Positions 16,792-24,774 of a DNA stretch of 43,688 nucleotides are shown here, one piece after another. The notes under the pieces are model-generated. The model ran no database searches, had not been told where the DNA came from, and saw only the letters and a program-made list of their open reading frames with translations. Every line of letters starts with the position of its first letter. The first letter of the stretch is position 1. Made by a program: the position numbers and the translations under genes. This DNA comes from an uncultured Magnetospirillum sp. (GTDB lineage: Bacteria > Pseudomonadota > Alphaproteobacteria > Rhodospirillales > Magnetospirillaceae): assembly GCF_903853455.1 (NCBI RefSeq), contig NZ_CAINTR010000058.1, positions 1-43,688 on the forward strand, given 5' to 3'.

Positions 16792-16857
16792 CTATGGGGC
16801 AAGGACGATACAGCCATTATGCTATCGGCCTTGGTATCACCACACACCGGCAGCACG

Positions 16858-17529
16858 ATGACCGCAGATCCCGCCACCCTCGCCCCGGCCCGTTTCATTC
16901 AATCCGATGACCCCGTCATCGTCGCCTTCGCCAACCAGGCCGCGCATGGCGGAACCGATCCTCGCGACATCGCGGTAAGGCTCTATTATGCCGTGCGGGA
17001 TGGGGTCCTCTACGATCCCTATGTCCGCTTCAACGTCCCGGAGAGCTATTCCGCCAAGGATGTCCTGGTCAAGGGCAGCGGCTTTTGCATCCCCAAGGCG
17101 GCACTGCTCACCGCCTGCGCCCGCGCGGTGGGACTGCCGGCCCGGATCGGCTTCGCCGACGTGCGCAACCATCTGGCCACGCCCAAACTGCTGGAGGTCA
17201 ACGGCGGTGACGTGCTGTGCTGGCACGCCTTCGCCGAGATCTGGTTGGACGGGTGCTGGGTCAAATCCACCCCGGCCTTCAACCTGACCCTGTGCCAGAA
17301 ATTCGGCGTCCATCCGCTGGAATGGGATGGGACCGCCGATTCCATCTTCCATCCCTATGACGTTCAGGACCGCCGCCACATGGAATATGTCCGTGAGCGC
17401 GGCAGCTTCAACGACGTGCCGTATGAGCAGATCACCGCCACCTACGCCGCCATGAGCCCACGGCTGATGAGCGACGATCCCTGGGGCAAGGGCGCTGACT
17501 TCGCCGCCGAAGCGACACCGGAACAATGA
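16858..17529 (+). CDS. Transglutaminase-like cysteine protease family protein
   Basis: This 223-residue protein has a transglutaminase-like core. The Cys is in LVKGSGFCIPKAALLTACAR, within a segment typical of the family, and the His is in VLCWHAFAEIWLDGCWV. The third position, usually Asp, falls in KSTPAFNLTL, where no Asp is seen. Such proteins are usually peptidases or amide hydrolases of unknown substrate. The start is uncertain: ATG 16858 begins MTADPATLAP, while ATG 16819 gives 13 more residues with AAGGA upstream. The stop overlaps mazG (ATGA). The relation to the alpha-E/ATP-grasp module at 7.4-9.7 kb, which often includes a transglutaminase, is only a possibility. Confidence 0.82.
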   Translation: MTADPATLAPARFIQSDDPVIVAFANQAAHGGTDPRDIAVRLYYAVRDGVLYDPYVRFNVPESYSAKDVLVKGSGFCIPKAALLTACARAVGLPARIGFADVRNHLATPKLLEVNGGDVLCWHAFAEIWLDGCWVKSTPAFNLTLCQKFGVHPLEWDGTADSIFHPYDVQDRRHMEYVRERGSFNDVPYEQITATYAAMSPRLMSDDPWGKGADFAAEATPEQ

Positions 17530-18335
17530 GCGATTCCAAGCCGATAGACCGCTTGCTTGCCATCATGGCCAAGCTGCGCGATCCCGAAGGTGGCTGCCCC
17601 TGGGACCGCGAGCAGACCTTCGCCACCATCGCCCCCTACACCATCGAGGAAGCCTACGAGGTGGCTGACGCCATCGATCATGGCGACATGGCGGCGCTGA
17701 AGGACGAGTTGGGCGACCTGCTGTTCCAGGTGGTGTTCTACGCCCAGATGTCCAAGGAACAGGGCGGCTTTGACTTCGACGCCATCGCCCAGGCCATCGC
17801 CGACAAGATGATCCGTCGCCACCCCCACGTCTTCGTCGCCGCCGATGGACGCGACAGCGCTGGTCAGACCAAAGCCTGGGAAGAGACCAAGGCCACCGAG
17901 CGCGCCGCCAAGGCCGGCAGCGACGATGCCGGCATCCTGGACGGCGTGGCGCGGACCCTGCCGCCCATGACGCGGGCGCTGAAGCTGCAACGGCGGGCCG
18001 CCCGCGTCGGCTTCGATTGGGACCAGCCCGCCACCATCCTCGACAAACTGGCCGAGGAGGCCGGCGAGATCGCCCACGAAATCGCCATCGCCGCCCCCCA
18101 CGACCGGTTGGAAGACGAAATGGGCGACCTGCTGTTCGTCTGCGTCAATCTCGCCCGCAAGCTGGACGTCGATCCCGAGCGGGCCTTGAAGCGGGCCAAT
18201 GGCAAGTTCGAGCGCCGGTTCCGTCATATCGAAACCGAACTGAAGGCCGCCGGCCGCTCGCCCGAGGCAGCATCCCTCGACGAAATGGAAGCACTGTGGC
18301 AGGCTGCCAAAGGCCTGGAGAAGTCGGGAGGATGA
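17526..18335 (+). CDS. mazG: Nucleoside triphosphate pyrophosphohydrolase MazG
   Basis: This 269-residue enzyme hydrolyses NTPs and dNTPs to monophosphates and pyrophosphate, and so limits aberrant nucleotides and ppGpp-type signals. Two MazG domains are visible: the first with LRDPEGGCPWDREQTFATI and EEAYEVADAI...ALKDELGDLLFQVVF, the second near residues 170-235 with DKLAEEAGEIAHEIA and RLEDEMGDLLFVCVNLAR. The Glu/Asp sets bind magnesium. It overlaps the preceding gene by four bases. Confidence 0.96.
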   Translation: MSDSKPIDRLLAIMAKLRDPEGGCPWDREQTFATIAPYTIEEAYEVADAIDHGDMAALKDELGDLLFQVVFYAQMSKEQGGFDFDAIAQAIADKMIRRHPHVFVAADGRDSAGQTKAWEETKATERAAKAGSDDAGILDGVARTLPPMTRALKLQRRAARVGFDWDQPATILDKLAEEAGEIAHEIAIAAPHDRLEDEMGDLLFVCVNLARKLDVDPERALKRANGKFERRFRHIETELKAAGRSPEAASLDEMEALWQAAKGLEKSGG

Positions 18336-18339
18336 TCCG

Positions 18340-18990
18340 GTGATTCGTGAGTGGGCGAAACGTCTCGGCGTGCTGGCGGCGCTGTTCCTGCTGTCGTCGT
18401 GCTACATCCCCGACAAGTTCAAGAGCGAACTGCGGCTGTCGCGCTATGGCGACTTTTCCCTGACCTTCAAGGGCGACCTGCTGTGGGCGCCCATCCTCGA
18501 CGACTACCGCAAGGGCACCGTCACGCCGGAGAACGAGCAGGACAAGCTCGACAACATCCGCAAGGACCTGATCCGCGACATGGCCGTCCGCAAGATCGAG
18601 TCGCGCGGCAAGGGCCGCTTCGCCGTCGAATACGAGCGTGCCGGTCGTCTGGGCCGGGTGCAGCTGGTTGCCCTGCTGCGCCGCGACGCCCGCCTGATCG
18701 CCATGCGCTCCATGGAAAACGGCGTCATCGCCATCCACGCCAATTCCATGAAGCCGTCGGACGCCCAGATCATGGCCGAGATGGGCCTGACCATGGAAGG
18801 CGAGTTCCGCATCACCACCGACGCCAACGTGGTCGAGCATAACGCCTCCGAGGTCCGGCCGTTCGGTGCCGCCAAGGTCTATATCTGGAAGATCGACAAT
18901 CCGCTGTCGACCATGCCCCATCTGGTCATGATCCGCGACGACGATCCCCAGCGTCCGCTCCCTCCCCCCCCCTCGGAGCCCCAGCAATGA
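18340..18990 (+). CDS. Conserved lipoprotein of unknown function
   Basis: This 216-residue protein has a basic start (MIREWAKRL), a hydrophobic stretch and a lipobox LLSSC at about residue 21, so it is likely membrane-anchored. The mature part starts YIPDKFKSELRLSRYGDFSL and ends in a Pro-rich tail (RPLPPPPSEPQQ). The domain is not recognised. The start is GTG 18340 with GGGAGG eight bases upstream. It sits 4 bases after mazG and overlaps the SDR gene (ATGA), so all four genes 16858-19757 look co-transcribed. Confidence 0.8.
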   Translation: MIREWAKRLGVLAALFLLSSCYIPDKFKSELRLSRYGDFSLTFKGDLLWAPILDDYRKGTVTPENEQDKLDNIRKDLIRDMAVRKIESRGKGRFAVEYERAGRLGRVQLVALLRRDARLIAMRSMENGVIAIHANSMKPSDAQIMAEMGLTMEGEFRITTDANVVEHNASEVRPFGAAKVYIWKIDNPLSTMPHLVMIRDDDPQRPLPPPPSEPQQ

Positions 18991-19757
18991 CGAATTCATG
19001 GAGCAACCGTACCGTTCTGGTCACCGGCGCCACCGCCGGCTTCGGCGCCGCCATCGCCCGGCGCTTCGCCGCCGAGGGCGCCCGACTGGTCATCTGCGGC
19101 CGCCGCACTGACCGGTTGGAAGCCTTGAAGACTGACCTCGCCGTGCCGGTCCATGCCGCCCCCCTGGATGTGCGCGACCGCGCCGCAGTCGCCGCCTTCA
19201 TCGACGGCTTGCCGGCCGACTTCCGCCAGATCGACGTCCTGGTCAACAATGCCGGCCTCGCCCTGGGGCTGGAGCCGGCCAACAATGCCGATCTGGACGA
19301 TTGGGACACCATGGTCGACACCAACCTCAAGGGGCTGATGTACATGACCCGCGCGGTTTTGCCGGGCATGGTGGCCCGCAACACCGGCCATGTGGTCAAC
19401 ATCAGCTCGGTCGCCGGCACCTATCCCTATCCCGGCGGCAACATGTACGGCGCCACCAAGGCGGCGGTCAGCCAGTTCTCCCTCAACCTGCTGGCCGATC
19501 TGGTCAAGACCAAGGTGCGGGTCACCAATATCGAGCCCGGACTGTGCGGCGGCAGCGAATTCTCCCAGGTGCGCTTCCACGGTGACGCCGAGAAGGCCGC
19601 CAAAGTCTACGACGGCACCACCCCGCTGACCGCCGAGGACGTGGCGGAAGCGGTATACTGGGCCGCCTCCCTGCCCGCCCACGTCAACATCAACCGCATC
19701 GAGATGATGCCCACCAGCCAAGCCTCCGCCGCCTTCGCCATCCATCGCGAGGGGTAG
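18987..19757 (+). CDS. ydfG: Short-chain dehydrogenase, YdfG-like
   Basis: This 256-residue NAD(P)-dependent oxidoreductase resembles YdfG, which oxidises serine, allo-threonine and 3-hydroxy acids. The cofactor motif is LVTGATAGFGAAIARRF, with NNAG in DVLVNNAGLALG. The catalytic Ser is in VNISSVAGTYPY and the Tyr-x-x-x-Lys in NMYGATKAAV. The YdfG-type end PAHVNINRIEMMPTSQ is present. An ATGA overlap couples it to the lipoprotein gene. Substrate specificity is inferred from resemblance. Confidence 0.9.
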   Translation: MTNSWSNRTVLVTGATAGFGAAIARRFAAEGARLVICGRRTDRLEALKTDLAVPVHAAPLDVRDRAAVAAFIDGLPADFRQIDVLVNNAGLALGLEPANNADLDDWDTMVDTNLKGLMYMTRAVLPGMVARNTGHVVNISSVAGTYPYPGGNMYGATKAAVSQFSLNLLADLVKTKVRVTNIEPGLCGGSEFSQVRFHGDAEKAAKVYDGTTPLTAEDVAEAVYWAASLPAHVNINRIEMMPTSQASAAFAIHREG

Positions 19758-19779
19758 GAGGACGCAAGGGGATCAGGGC

Positions 19780-19826
19780 TTGCAGGGCGCTGCCCTGCAC
19801 CCGCCAGGGACTTGGTCCCTGGACCC
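19780..19826 (+). repeat. Double-hairpin structured repeat, copy 1
   Basis: TTGC leads into hairpin 1 (GCAGGGC/GCCCTGC, 19782-19798), a linker ACCCG, and hairpin 2 (CCAGGGAC/GTCCCTGG with loop TTG, 19804-19822). It begins 23 bases after the SDR stop in the sense direction. Two related copies occur at 21467 and 22278. Confidence 0.8.
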
Positions 19827-19890
19827 TGGTCCCGTTCCGAATGCGGTTAGGCCCGTCGTCACGGGAGGTTCACTCGGATTTTTCGCCAGC

Positions 19891-21304
19891 TTATCTGGGG
19901 ATGTATGAGCGATCGATCTCAATCTGGGGCATCACGTCTACGGTACACGCTTGGACAACGTGGTCGCCGTCGATGCGGAACACCCCCGTCGTTCCGTCGT
20001 GGTGTCCCAGAATATAGGTGCGCCCATCGTATGAGAACAGCGTTAGGTGGCCCCGTTTATTGACGATCTTGTTTGTGTCAGCGAATTCCTCCTGCCTGTC
20101 CCACAGGTGAACCGGTCCCCACACTTGGTTCCCCAAGGCACCGGATAATCGTGTGGGCGCGGTGCTCGCACCGGAGGGCACGATGTGCGCAAGGTATTCG
20201 TCGAGACGGCCGCACCCCCGTCCCGACTCGAAGTGCATCAGACCGACCAAGCTCGGCTTTCCCTTCCCATCAACATCGGCTTCTGCCGTGGCAACAATCT
20301 CGGCATGACCACCGTTAATCCGCTCGTCATCAATCGCCTCCAGTTCCGCATCACCATTGATCCTCATCCACGGCAACGGACGAACATTGTCGGCGGCGAG
20401 CTGCGATGTCCTGGCAAACGCGTGGCGCATCCGGGGCAACCCGCATAACAACCTTCCCGGATGGGCGGAAGATACACAGGGGCTTTTTCTTGCCTTCTCC
20501 TATCCAGGACACCATCAGGACGTAGGTGGGGGTTAGAGGGGAGAGGCTGCCTGTGATCACAACGGGCTGCCCCCTGATCAGGAGGAGAGCATCCTCCATC
20601 CCCCACTTTAATCCATGCAGATCAATGCCCCGTTCTAGATGCGACGACGATGCCCTGGCACCCAGCTCATAGATGGTTGCGTCTGCGCATGTCCCTCCCC
20701 CGTAGACCGACACGAAGCGCCTCATGGTTCCGTTTGGAAGTTCAAGAGACAGAACACCAGCCGCTTTTCCATCCTCGTTCAGTCGTCGGACGCCTTCCTG
20801 TTCCTGATCTGTCGGCTCCTTGAAGGACAGGGTATGGCCTTGGATGCTCCCTTCGTTTGTCAGGCGGATGACGTCGTCACAGATTGCGTAGGCCTGCTCA
20901 GAAGAAAGATCGCCTCCGGCAGCATTGGAAACGCCAGACTTCAAGCGCTCAAGTCTTTCCATCAGGTAGTCCGTTCGCCGCCGGATGCTCGCTTCGACGC
21001 ATCCGGCGATAGTCCTTCTGGGGTCGTTGAATGGTTCGGCGCAGGCGTCGTTTCTGTGTTCCAGCCATACCTGATGTTCACGTTCAAAGTACTCCCTCGC
21101 GACTGGATCAAGCATATCCCTCACGGCGCGATAGGCCCTCGCCATTTCCGCGTCAAATCGACGGATTTCCTCGGATGAGCAGATCGCAGTCTCGATCTTC
21201 GTCTTGGCGAGACGGCAGTCGAAACCGACTTCCCCCTCAGCGCCAGCTACCGTGGCGGCAAGAAGAACCACACCAAACAGTCCAAGAACGAGCCGTCTCT
21301 CCAT
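19891..21304 (-). pseudogene. LprI-type (DUF1311) secreted protein, frameshifted
   Basis: The first part (21304 to about 20405) encodes a signal peptide (MERRLVLGLFGVVLLAATVA) and a lysozyme-inhibitor LprI-like domain with FDCRLAKTKIETAIC and REHQVWLEHRNDAC. A long domain follows that ends CQDIAARRRQCSS and stops at 20351. In the next frame, from about 20405, coding sense continues as LAADNVRPLPWMRINGDAE and then DGKGKPSLVGLMHFESGRG down to 19891. A one-base indel near 20400-20410 joins the two halves. It could be a true pseudogene, a sequencing error, or two overlapping genes. If repaired, the product would be a secreted protein of about 470 residues. Start 21304 is favoured by GGGGAC upstream. 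Confidence 0.65.
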
Positions 21305-21377
21305 AGCGTCCCCATTCCGCATTGGTTGTGGCGCGATGGTACGCCATCGAGCCACGGTCGGGAATACCTAGACACAT

Positions 21378-21405
21378 GGATTCCCACTTTCGCAGGAATG
21401 ACGAC
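21378..21405. repeat. REP-like ATTCCC...GGAAT sequence
   Basis: The segment with GGATTCCCACTTTCGCAGG then AATGACGAC resembles the widespread short repeat GTCATTCCCGCGAAAGCGGGAATCC in degenerate form, with an imperfect hairpin. It sits between the LprI-type gene and the duplicated block. Confidence 0.45.
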
Positions 21406-21466
21406 CTCATGGATGTAGTGCGTGGTTCGCCCCACAAGGCCCGCCTGTTCCGTTGATAAATCAACG

Positions 21467-21515
21467 GGATCAAAAAGGGCCCAAGGCCCTTTGCGGGTGC
21501 GGGCAGAGCCCGCAA
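21467..21515 (-). repeat. Double-hairpin structured repeat, copy 2
   Basis: On the minus strand this copy reads TTGC, hairpin 1 GCGGGC-TCT-GCCCGC (21499-21513), linker ACCC, and hairpin 2 AAAGGGCC-TTG-GGCCCTTT (21474-21492), then GATCC. It follows the truncated monophosphatase copy in sense. Confidence 0.8.
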
Positions 21516-21528
21516 CAATTGCCCCGCC

Positions 21529-21696
21529 CTACTCCACCAGCGCCTTGAGCGAGCGCCAGGAGCCCTCGGTCGGGGTCAGCAGCAGGCCTGTCCGGCACAG
21601 GACCGGCTTGATAGGCTTTGCCGTCGAGCAGGTGGGAATAGCCGCCGGCCTCGGCGTGGACCGGCACCTCGGCGGGCATGGTCCCACGGCATCGGC
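21529..21696 (-). pseudogene. Truncated, frameshifted inositol monophosphatase 3' end
   Basis: The minus strand encodes HAEAGGYSHLLDGKAYQ, matching HAEAGGYSRLLNGTPYQ of the intact gene at 22341-23111. Relative to it there is one extra base right after this stretch, which shifts the frame, and the original stop codon position (21529-21531) is still recognisable. No start or N-terminus is present, so it is a remnant from duplication. Confidence 0.85.
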
Positions 21697-21699
21697 GAT

Positions 21700-21993
21700 T
21701 CACGACCCGCCGTCGTTGCGGCTTTGCGCTCCGTGCCAGACGCGAAGGATTGTCACTGCGTCGTGTCCGGTCACTTCGTAAACGATGATATATGGCCGAA
21801 CGGCGACAAGCTCGCGGGTTCCCGGAATCCGTCCAACGCGGCCTCGGTTGGGAAAGATCACCAGGCTGTCGGTGGCGAGCAGGAGATCCCGGCCGACCTG
21901 ACGACCGGCAATGGGATTCTCCTCGGCGATATGGCGGATGATACGAGTAAGATCGGCGAAGGCTACCGGCCGCCAATTGACCGGCTCGATCAT
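21700..21993 (-). CDS. ParE/RelE-family toxin
   Basis: This 97-residue protein of the ParE-RelE fold starts WRPVAFADLTRIIRHIAEEN. It has the conserved FPNRGRVGRIPGTRELVAV and PYIIVYEVTGHDAVTILRVWHGAQ that mark ParE-type toxins. Such toxins poison DNA gyrase (ParE) or cleave ribosome-bound mRNA (RelE); which one cannot be told from sequence alone. Its ATG overlaps the antitoxin stop (ATGA). The module sits between two copies of a monophosphatase gene tail. Confidence 0.9.
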   Translation of the reverse strand: MIEPVNWRPVAFADLTRIIRHIAEENPIAGRQVGRDLLLATDSLVIFPNRGRVGRIPGTRELVAVRPYIIVYEVTGHDAVTILRVWHGAQSRNDGGS

Positions 21994-22175
21994 CGGGTGA
22001 CCGGCACCGGCGCATCAAAGTTTCCGGCGGCCACTTCCAGCAACCATGCTCGCACGTCCGAATGCGGAATGGAGCGGACTTCTGCCCGCGCCTCGGCCAC
22101 GGCGGCGGCCAAGGCGGCAAGCTCGGCCACGTCATCGTCATCAAGATCGGGCGGGCTGTGTGCTGGATCGACCAT
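21990..22175 (-). CDS. Antitoxin of the ParE/RelE module
   Basis: This 61-residue acidic protein is encoded just upstream of, and overlapping, the toxin gene. It begins MVDPAHSPPDLDDDDVAELA and ends RSIPHSDVRAWLLEVAAGNF, a pattern seen in antitoxins that wrap a ParE-type partner with a C-terminal helix. I chose ATG 22175 because a TATAGT -10 box lies at 22187-22182, which would place the transcript start at this ATG. No ribosome site precedes it, consistent with a leaderless transcript. An in-frame extension to 22220 would cross that promoter. Confidence 0.8.
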   Translation of the reverse strand: MVDPAHSPPDLDDDDVAELAALAAAVAEARAEVRSIPHSDVRAWLLEVAAGNFDAPVPVTR

Positions 22176-22181
22176 GAAGAG

Positions 22182-22205
22182 ACTATAGCCGTCATTCGGC
22201 CGAAT
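22182..22205 (-). promoter_or_regulatory. Toxin-antitoxin promoter with palindromic operator
   Basis: On the minus strand TATAGT (22187-22182) is a good -10. The perfect palindrome ATTCGGCCGAAT (22194-22205) sits six bases upstream, in the spacer between -10 and -35, a common place for autorepression by an antitoxin complex. The -35 element is weak. Confidence 0.5.
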
Positions 22206-22233
22206 TTCCAGACCAAGCAACCGTCAGCCAAGC

Positions 22234-22506
22234 GGTTCACCCCATAAGGCCCCGCCTGTTCCATTGCCAAACCAACGGGATCAAAGGGCCCAAGGCCCTT
22301 TGCGGGTGCGGGCAGAGCCCGCAACAAACGCCCAGCCGCCCTACTCCACCAGCGCCTTCAGCGAACGCCAGCAGCCTTCGGTCGGGGTCAGCAGCAAGCC
22401 TGTCCGGCACAGGACCGGCTGGTAGGGGGTGCCGTTGAGCAGGCGGGAATAGCCGCCGGCCTCGGCGTGGATCAGGACGCCGGCGGCGTGGTCCCACGGC
22501 ATCAGC
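22234..22506. repeat. Direct repeat B: intact monophosphatase tail and downstream DNA
   Basis: This is the counterpart of 21424-21696. It includes the true 3' end of the monophosphatase gene (to 22341), the double hairpin and about 45 bases of further downstream sequence. The toxin-antitoxin genes lie exactly between the two repeats. Confidence 0.85.
22278..22324 (-). repeat. Double-hairpin structured repeat, copy 3
   Basis: In minus orientation this copy carries hairpin 1 GCGGGC-TCT-GCCCGC (22308-22322) and hairpin 2 AAAGGGCC-TTG-GGCCCTTT (22283-22301), 17 bases after the monophosphatase stop. It may serve as a terminator or RNA-stabilising 3' end. Confidence 0.8.
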
Positions 22507-23111
22507 TTGGTGAAATGGGCGAAGTGGAGGATGCCGGTGACGAGGTCGAGATAGTCGTGGGCGGCGCTGCCCTTGCGTCCCACCTTGGCCACCCGCGACA
22601 GCAGATGCGCCGACCGCTTGACTGATCCGGCCAAGGTTTCCAGCGGACCGTCCGGCAGCACCGACAGGCGTTCGCCGCCCATCCAGGCCCCCTCGCCTGT
22701 CTCCGCCACCACCATGCGGTCGCCAACCGGATCGTAAATCCATCCCGCGCGGGTGACGCCGTCGATCACCAGGGCGATGATGACGGCGAAGCGGGGATTG
22801 GCCTTGGCGAAATTGCTGGTGCCGTCCACCGGGTCGATCACCCAGACCGCTCCCTGGCCTTCCAGGTTCCGAAGCAGCGCGGGATCGGCGTTCACGCCCT
22901 CCTCGCCTACCACTTTGGAGCCCGGCAACAGATCGACCAGCCGGCGCGACAGGACCTTTTCGGCGGCCTCGTCGGCCTCGGTCACCACTTGGCCCGGCTT
23001 CTTCTCCCAGATCTGATCGGCGGCAAGATGGCCGAAGCGCGGCAGAATTTCGGTCTCGGCGGTCTCGCGGATGATGCGGGCAACGATGTCGGCATCGATC
23101 ATTGCGCTCAC
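22341..23111 (-). CDS. Inositol monophosphatase family protein
   Basis: This 256-residue, magnesium-dependent phosphatase is of the SuhB/HisN type. The metal site is visible as VGEEGVN, WVIDPVDGTSNFA (about residues 84-96) and MPWDHAAGVLIHAEAGG near residue 210. The substrate could be inositol phosphate, histidinol phosphate or another sugar phosphate. GTG 23111 is chosen because AGAGG lies seven bases upstream and GTGA overlaps the hflX stop; ATG 23102 is the alternative. A damaged copy of its 3' end lies at 21529-21696. Confidence 0.9.
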   Translation of the reverse strand: MSAMIDADIVARIIRETAETEILPRFGHLAADQIWEKKPGQVVTEADEAAEKVLSRRLVDLLPGSKVVGEEGVNADPALLRNLEGQGAVWVIDPVDGTSNFAKANPRFAVIIALVIDGVTRAGWIYDPVGDRMVVAETGEGAWMGGERLSVLPDGPLETLAGSVKRSAHLLSRVAKVGRKGSAAHDYLDLVTGILHFAHFTKLMPWDHAAGVLIHAEAGGYSRLLNGTPYQPVLCRTGLLLTPTEGCWRSLKALVE

Positions 23112-24424
23112 GAAACACCTCTTCCGTCGGCCTGGCGTTGCTGGAACCGCTTGATGTCGGCCGGGTCGAGCCGCACCCGCAGGAAGGCGTGCGACTGGTC
23201 GTCGCGCCGGGCCACCACCTCGCCATGGCGATACAGCCAGGAGATGGAGGCGCCGTCGGCCAATGACAGGGAAACATCCAGGACTTCGCGCTGGGAGCCC
23301 AGCCGGCGATCCAGTTCGGCCAGCAGATCCCCCACGCCCTCGCCGGTGACGGCGGACAGCGCCATGGCGTCGGGGCGGCGCTTGGCCTGGTTCACCACTT
23401 CGGCGCGGCGGACCTCGTCCAGCAGGTCGATCTTGTTCAAGGCCTCGACCAGGCCGCGATCCACCACCTCGGCCAGCCCCAACTCGCGCAGCACGGTTTC
23501 CACATCGGCGGCCTGGGCTTCGGTATCGGGATGGGAAATGTCGCGCACATGCACCACCACGTCGGCCTCCAGCACCTCTTCCAGGGTGGCGCGGAAGGCG
23601 GCGACCAGTTCGTGCGGCAGGTCCGAAACGAATCCGACGGTGTCGGACAGGATGATCTTGCGCCCCGACGGCAGCACCAGGGTGCGCATGGTGGGGTCCA
23701 GGGTGGCGAACAGCATGTCCTTGGCCATCACCTCGGCCTTGGTGATGGTGTTGAACAGGCTGGACTTGCCGGCATTGGTATAGCCCACCAGGGCGACGAT
23801 GGGATAAGGCACCCGGCGCCGCGCCTTGCGGTGAAGGTCGCGGGTGCGCTTGACGTCTTCCAGCTCGCGCTCCAGCTTGGTGATGCGGTCGCCGATCAGG
23901 CGGCGGTCGGCCTCGATCTGGGTTTCGCCGGGACCGCCGAGGAAGCCGAAGCCGCCGCGCTGGCGTTCCAGGTGGGTCCAGGACCGAACCAGCCGCGAGC
24001 GCTGATAGCTGAGCGCCGCCAGTTCCACCTGCAACGATCCCTCGCGAGTACGCGCCCGCTCTCCGAAAATCTCCAGGATCAGGCCGGTGCGGTCGATGAC
24101 CTTGCAGCCCCATTCCCGCTCCAGGTTGCGTTGCTGGACCGGCGACAGGTGACCATCCACCACCGCCAGCCCGATCATCTTTTCCTCGATCTCCATGGCC
24201 AGACGCTCGACCGCGCCCTTGCCCAGCAGGGTGGCCGGCCGTTTCTTGGCGACGGTGACCGCCTCGGCGGCGACGATGTCGAGGTCGATGGCCCGGGCCA
24301 GCCCGACCGCTTCGGCCAGACGGGCCTCGGGCAAGCGCATGGCCTCCCCCGCCTTGAAGGCGGGATGGATGACCATGGCGCGTTGGCGCGAGGGAGCCGA
24401 GGAGTCGGGCGGTCCGTTAGCCAC
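23108..24424 (-). CDS. hflX: GTPase HflX
   Basis: This 438-residue ribosome-associated GTPase rescues or splits stalled ribosomes. The N-terminal HflX domain has LLGKGAVERLA and WGCKVIDRTGLILEIFGERA, with LERQRGGFGFLGGPGETQIE before the G domain. G-motifs are GYTNAGKSSLFN, DTVGFVSDLPHELVAAF and NKIDLL. The start codon is GTG 24424, immediately after the hfq stop, with a GAAGAG ribosome site inside the hfq end. hfq-hflX is a conserved pair. Confidence 0.96.
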   Translation of the reverse strand: MANGPPDSSAPSRQRAMVIHPAFKAGEAMRLPEARLAEAVGLARAIDLDIVAAEAVTVAKKRPATLLGKGAVERLAMEIEEKMIGLAVVDGHLSPVQQRNLEREWGCKVIDRTGLILEIFGERARTREGSLQVELAALSYQRSRLVRSWTHLERQRGGFGFLGGPGETQIEADRRLIGDRITKLERELEDVKRTRDLHRKARRRVPYPIVALVGYTNAGKSSLFNTITKAEVMAKDMLFATLDPTMRTLVLPSGRKIILSDTVGFVSDLPHELVAAFRATLEEVLEADVVVHVRDISHPDTEAQAADVETVLRELGLAEVVDRGLVEALNKIDLLDEVRRAEVVNQAKRRPDAMALSAVTGEGVGDLLAELDRRLGSQREVLDVSLSLADGASISWLYRHGEVVARRDDQSHAFLRVRLDPADIKRFQQRQADGRGVS

Positions 24425-24679
24425 TTACTCTTCGCCGTTTTCCTTGATCGGCGGCTCGAACAGCGAGATCGGAGTGGACGGCATGATCGTGGATATGGCG
24501 TGCTTGTACACCAGCTGGGTGTGGCCATCCCGACGCAGCAGGACCGAGAAGTTGTCGAACCAGGTCACGATTCCCTGCAGCTTGACGCCGTTGACCAGGA
24601 AAATGGTGACGGGGGTCTTGTTCTTGCGGATGAAGTTGAGAAACACATCCTGCACATTTTGGGACTTTTCCGCGGACAT
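24425..24679 (-). CDS. hfq: RNA chaperone Hfq
   Basis: This 84-residue hexameric Sm-like protein pairs small RNAs with mRNAs. Sm1 is [20 protein letters not shown] followed by WFDNFSVLL, and Sm2 is [11 protein letters not shown]. The N-terminus [20 protein letters not shown] is standard, and the C-terminal tail is short, as usual in alphaproteobacteria. A 95-base gap upstream may contain its own promoter; NifA and other nitrogen regulators in this group are often Hfq-dependent. Confidence 0.97.
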   Translation of the reverse strand: MSAEKSQNVQDVFLNFIRKNKTPVTIFLVNGVKLQGIVTWFDNFSVLLRRDGHTQLVYKHAISTIMPSTPISLFEPPIKENGEE

Positions 24680-24774
24680 GGGGGCGATCCGTTCTTATTA
24701 TGGACATGGGAGAGGTGCCAGCGGCCCTCCCCGTCGAACCCATTTCGTTATCACCAATCGCTACGGATGGGAAC

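Larger units (their letters stand above)
21424..21696. repeat. Direct repeat A: copy of monophosphatase tail and downstream DNA
   Basis: This block aligns along its whole length with 22234-22506, with about nine positions in ten matching by eye. It contains the last 165 or so bases of an inositol monophosphatase gene, the double hairpin, and flanking sequence. It lies to the left of the toxin-antitoxin genes and repeat B to the right. Confidence 0.85.

Noticed and set aside
24680-24774. Sigma54 promoter before hfq
   Set aside because: TGGCAC occurs on the minus strand (24720-24715), but the required TTGC element five bases later is absent.
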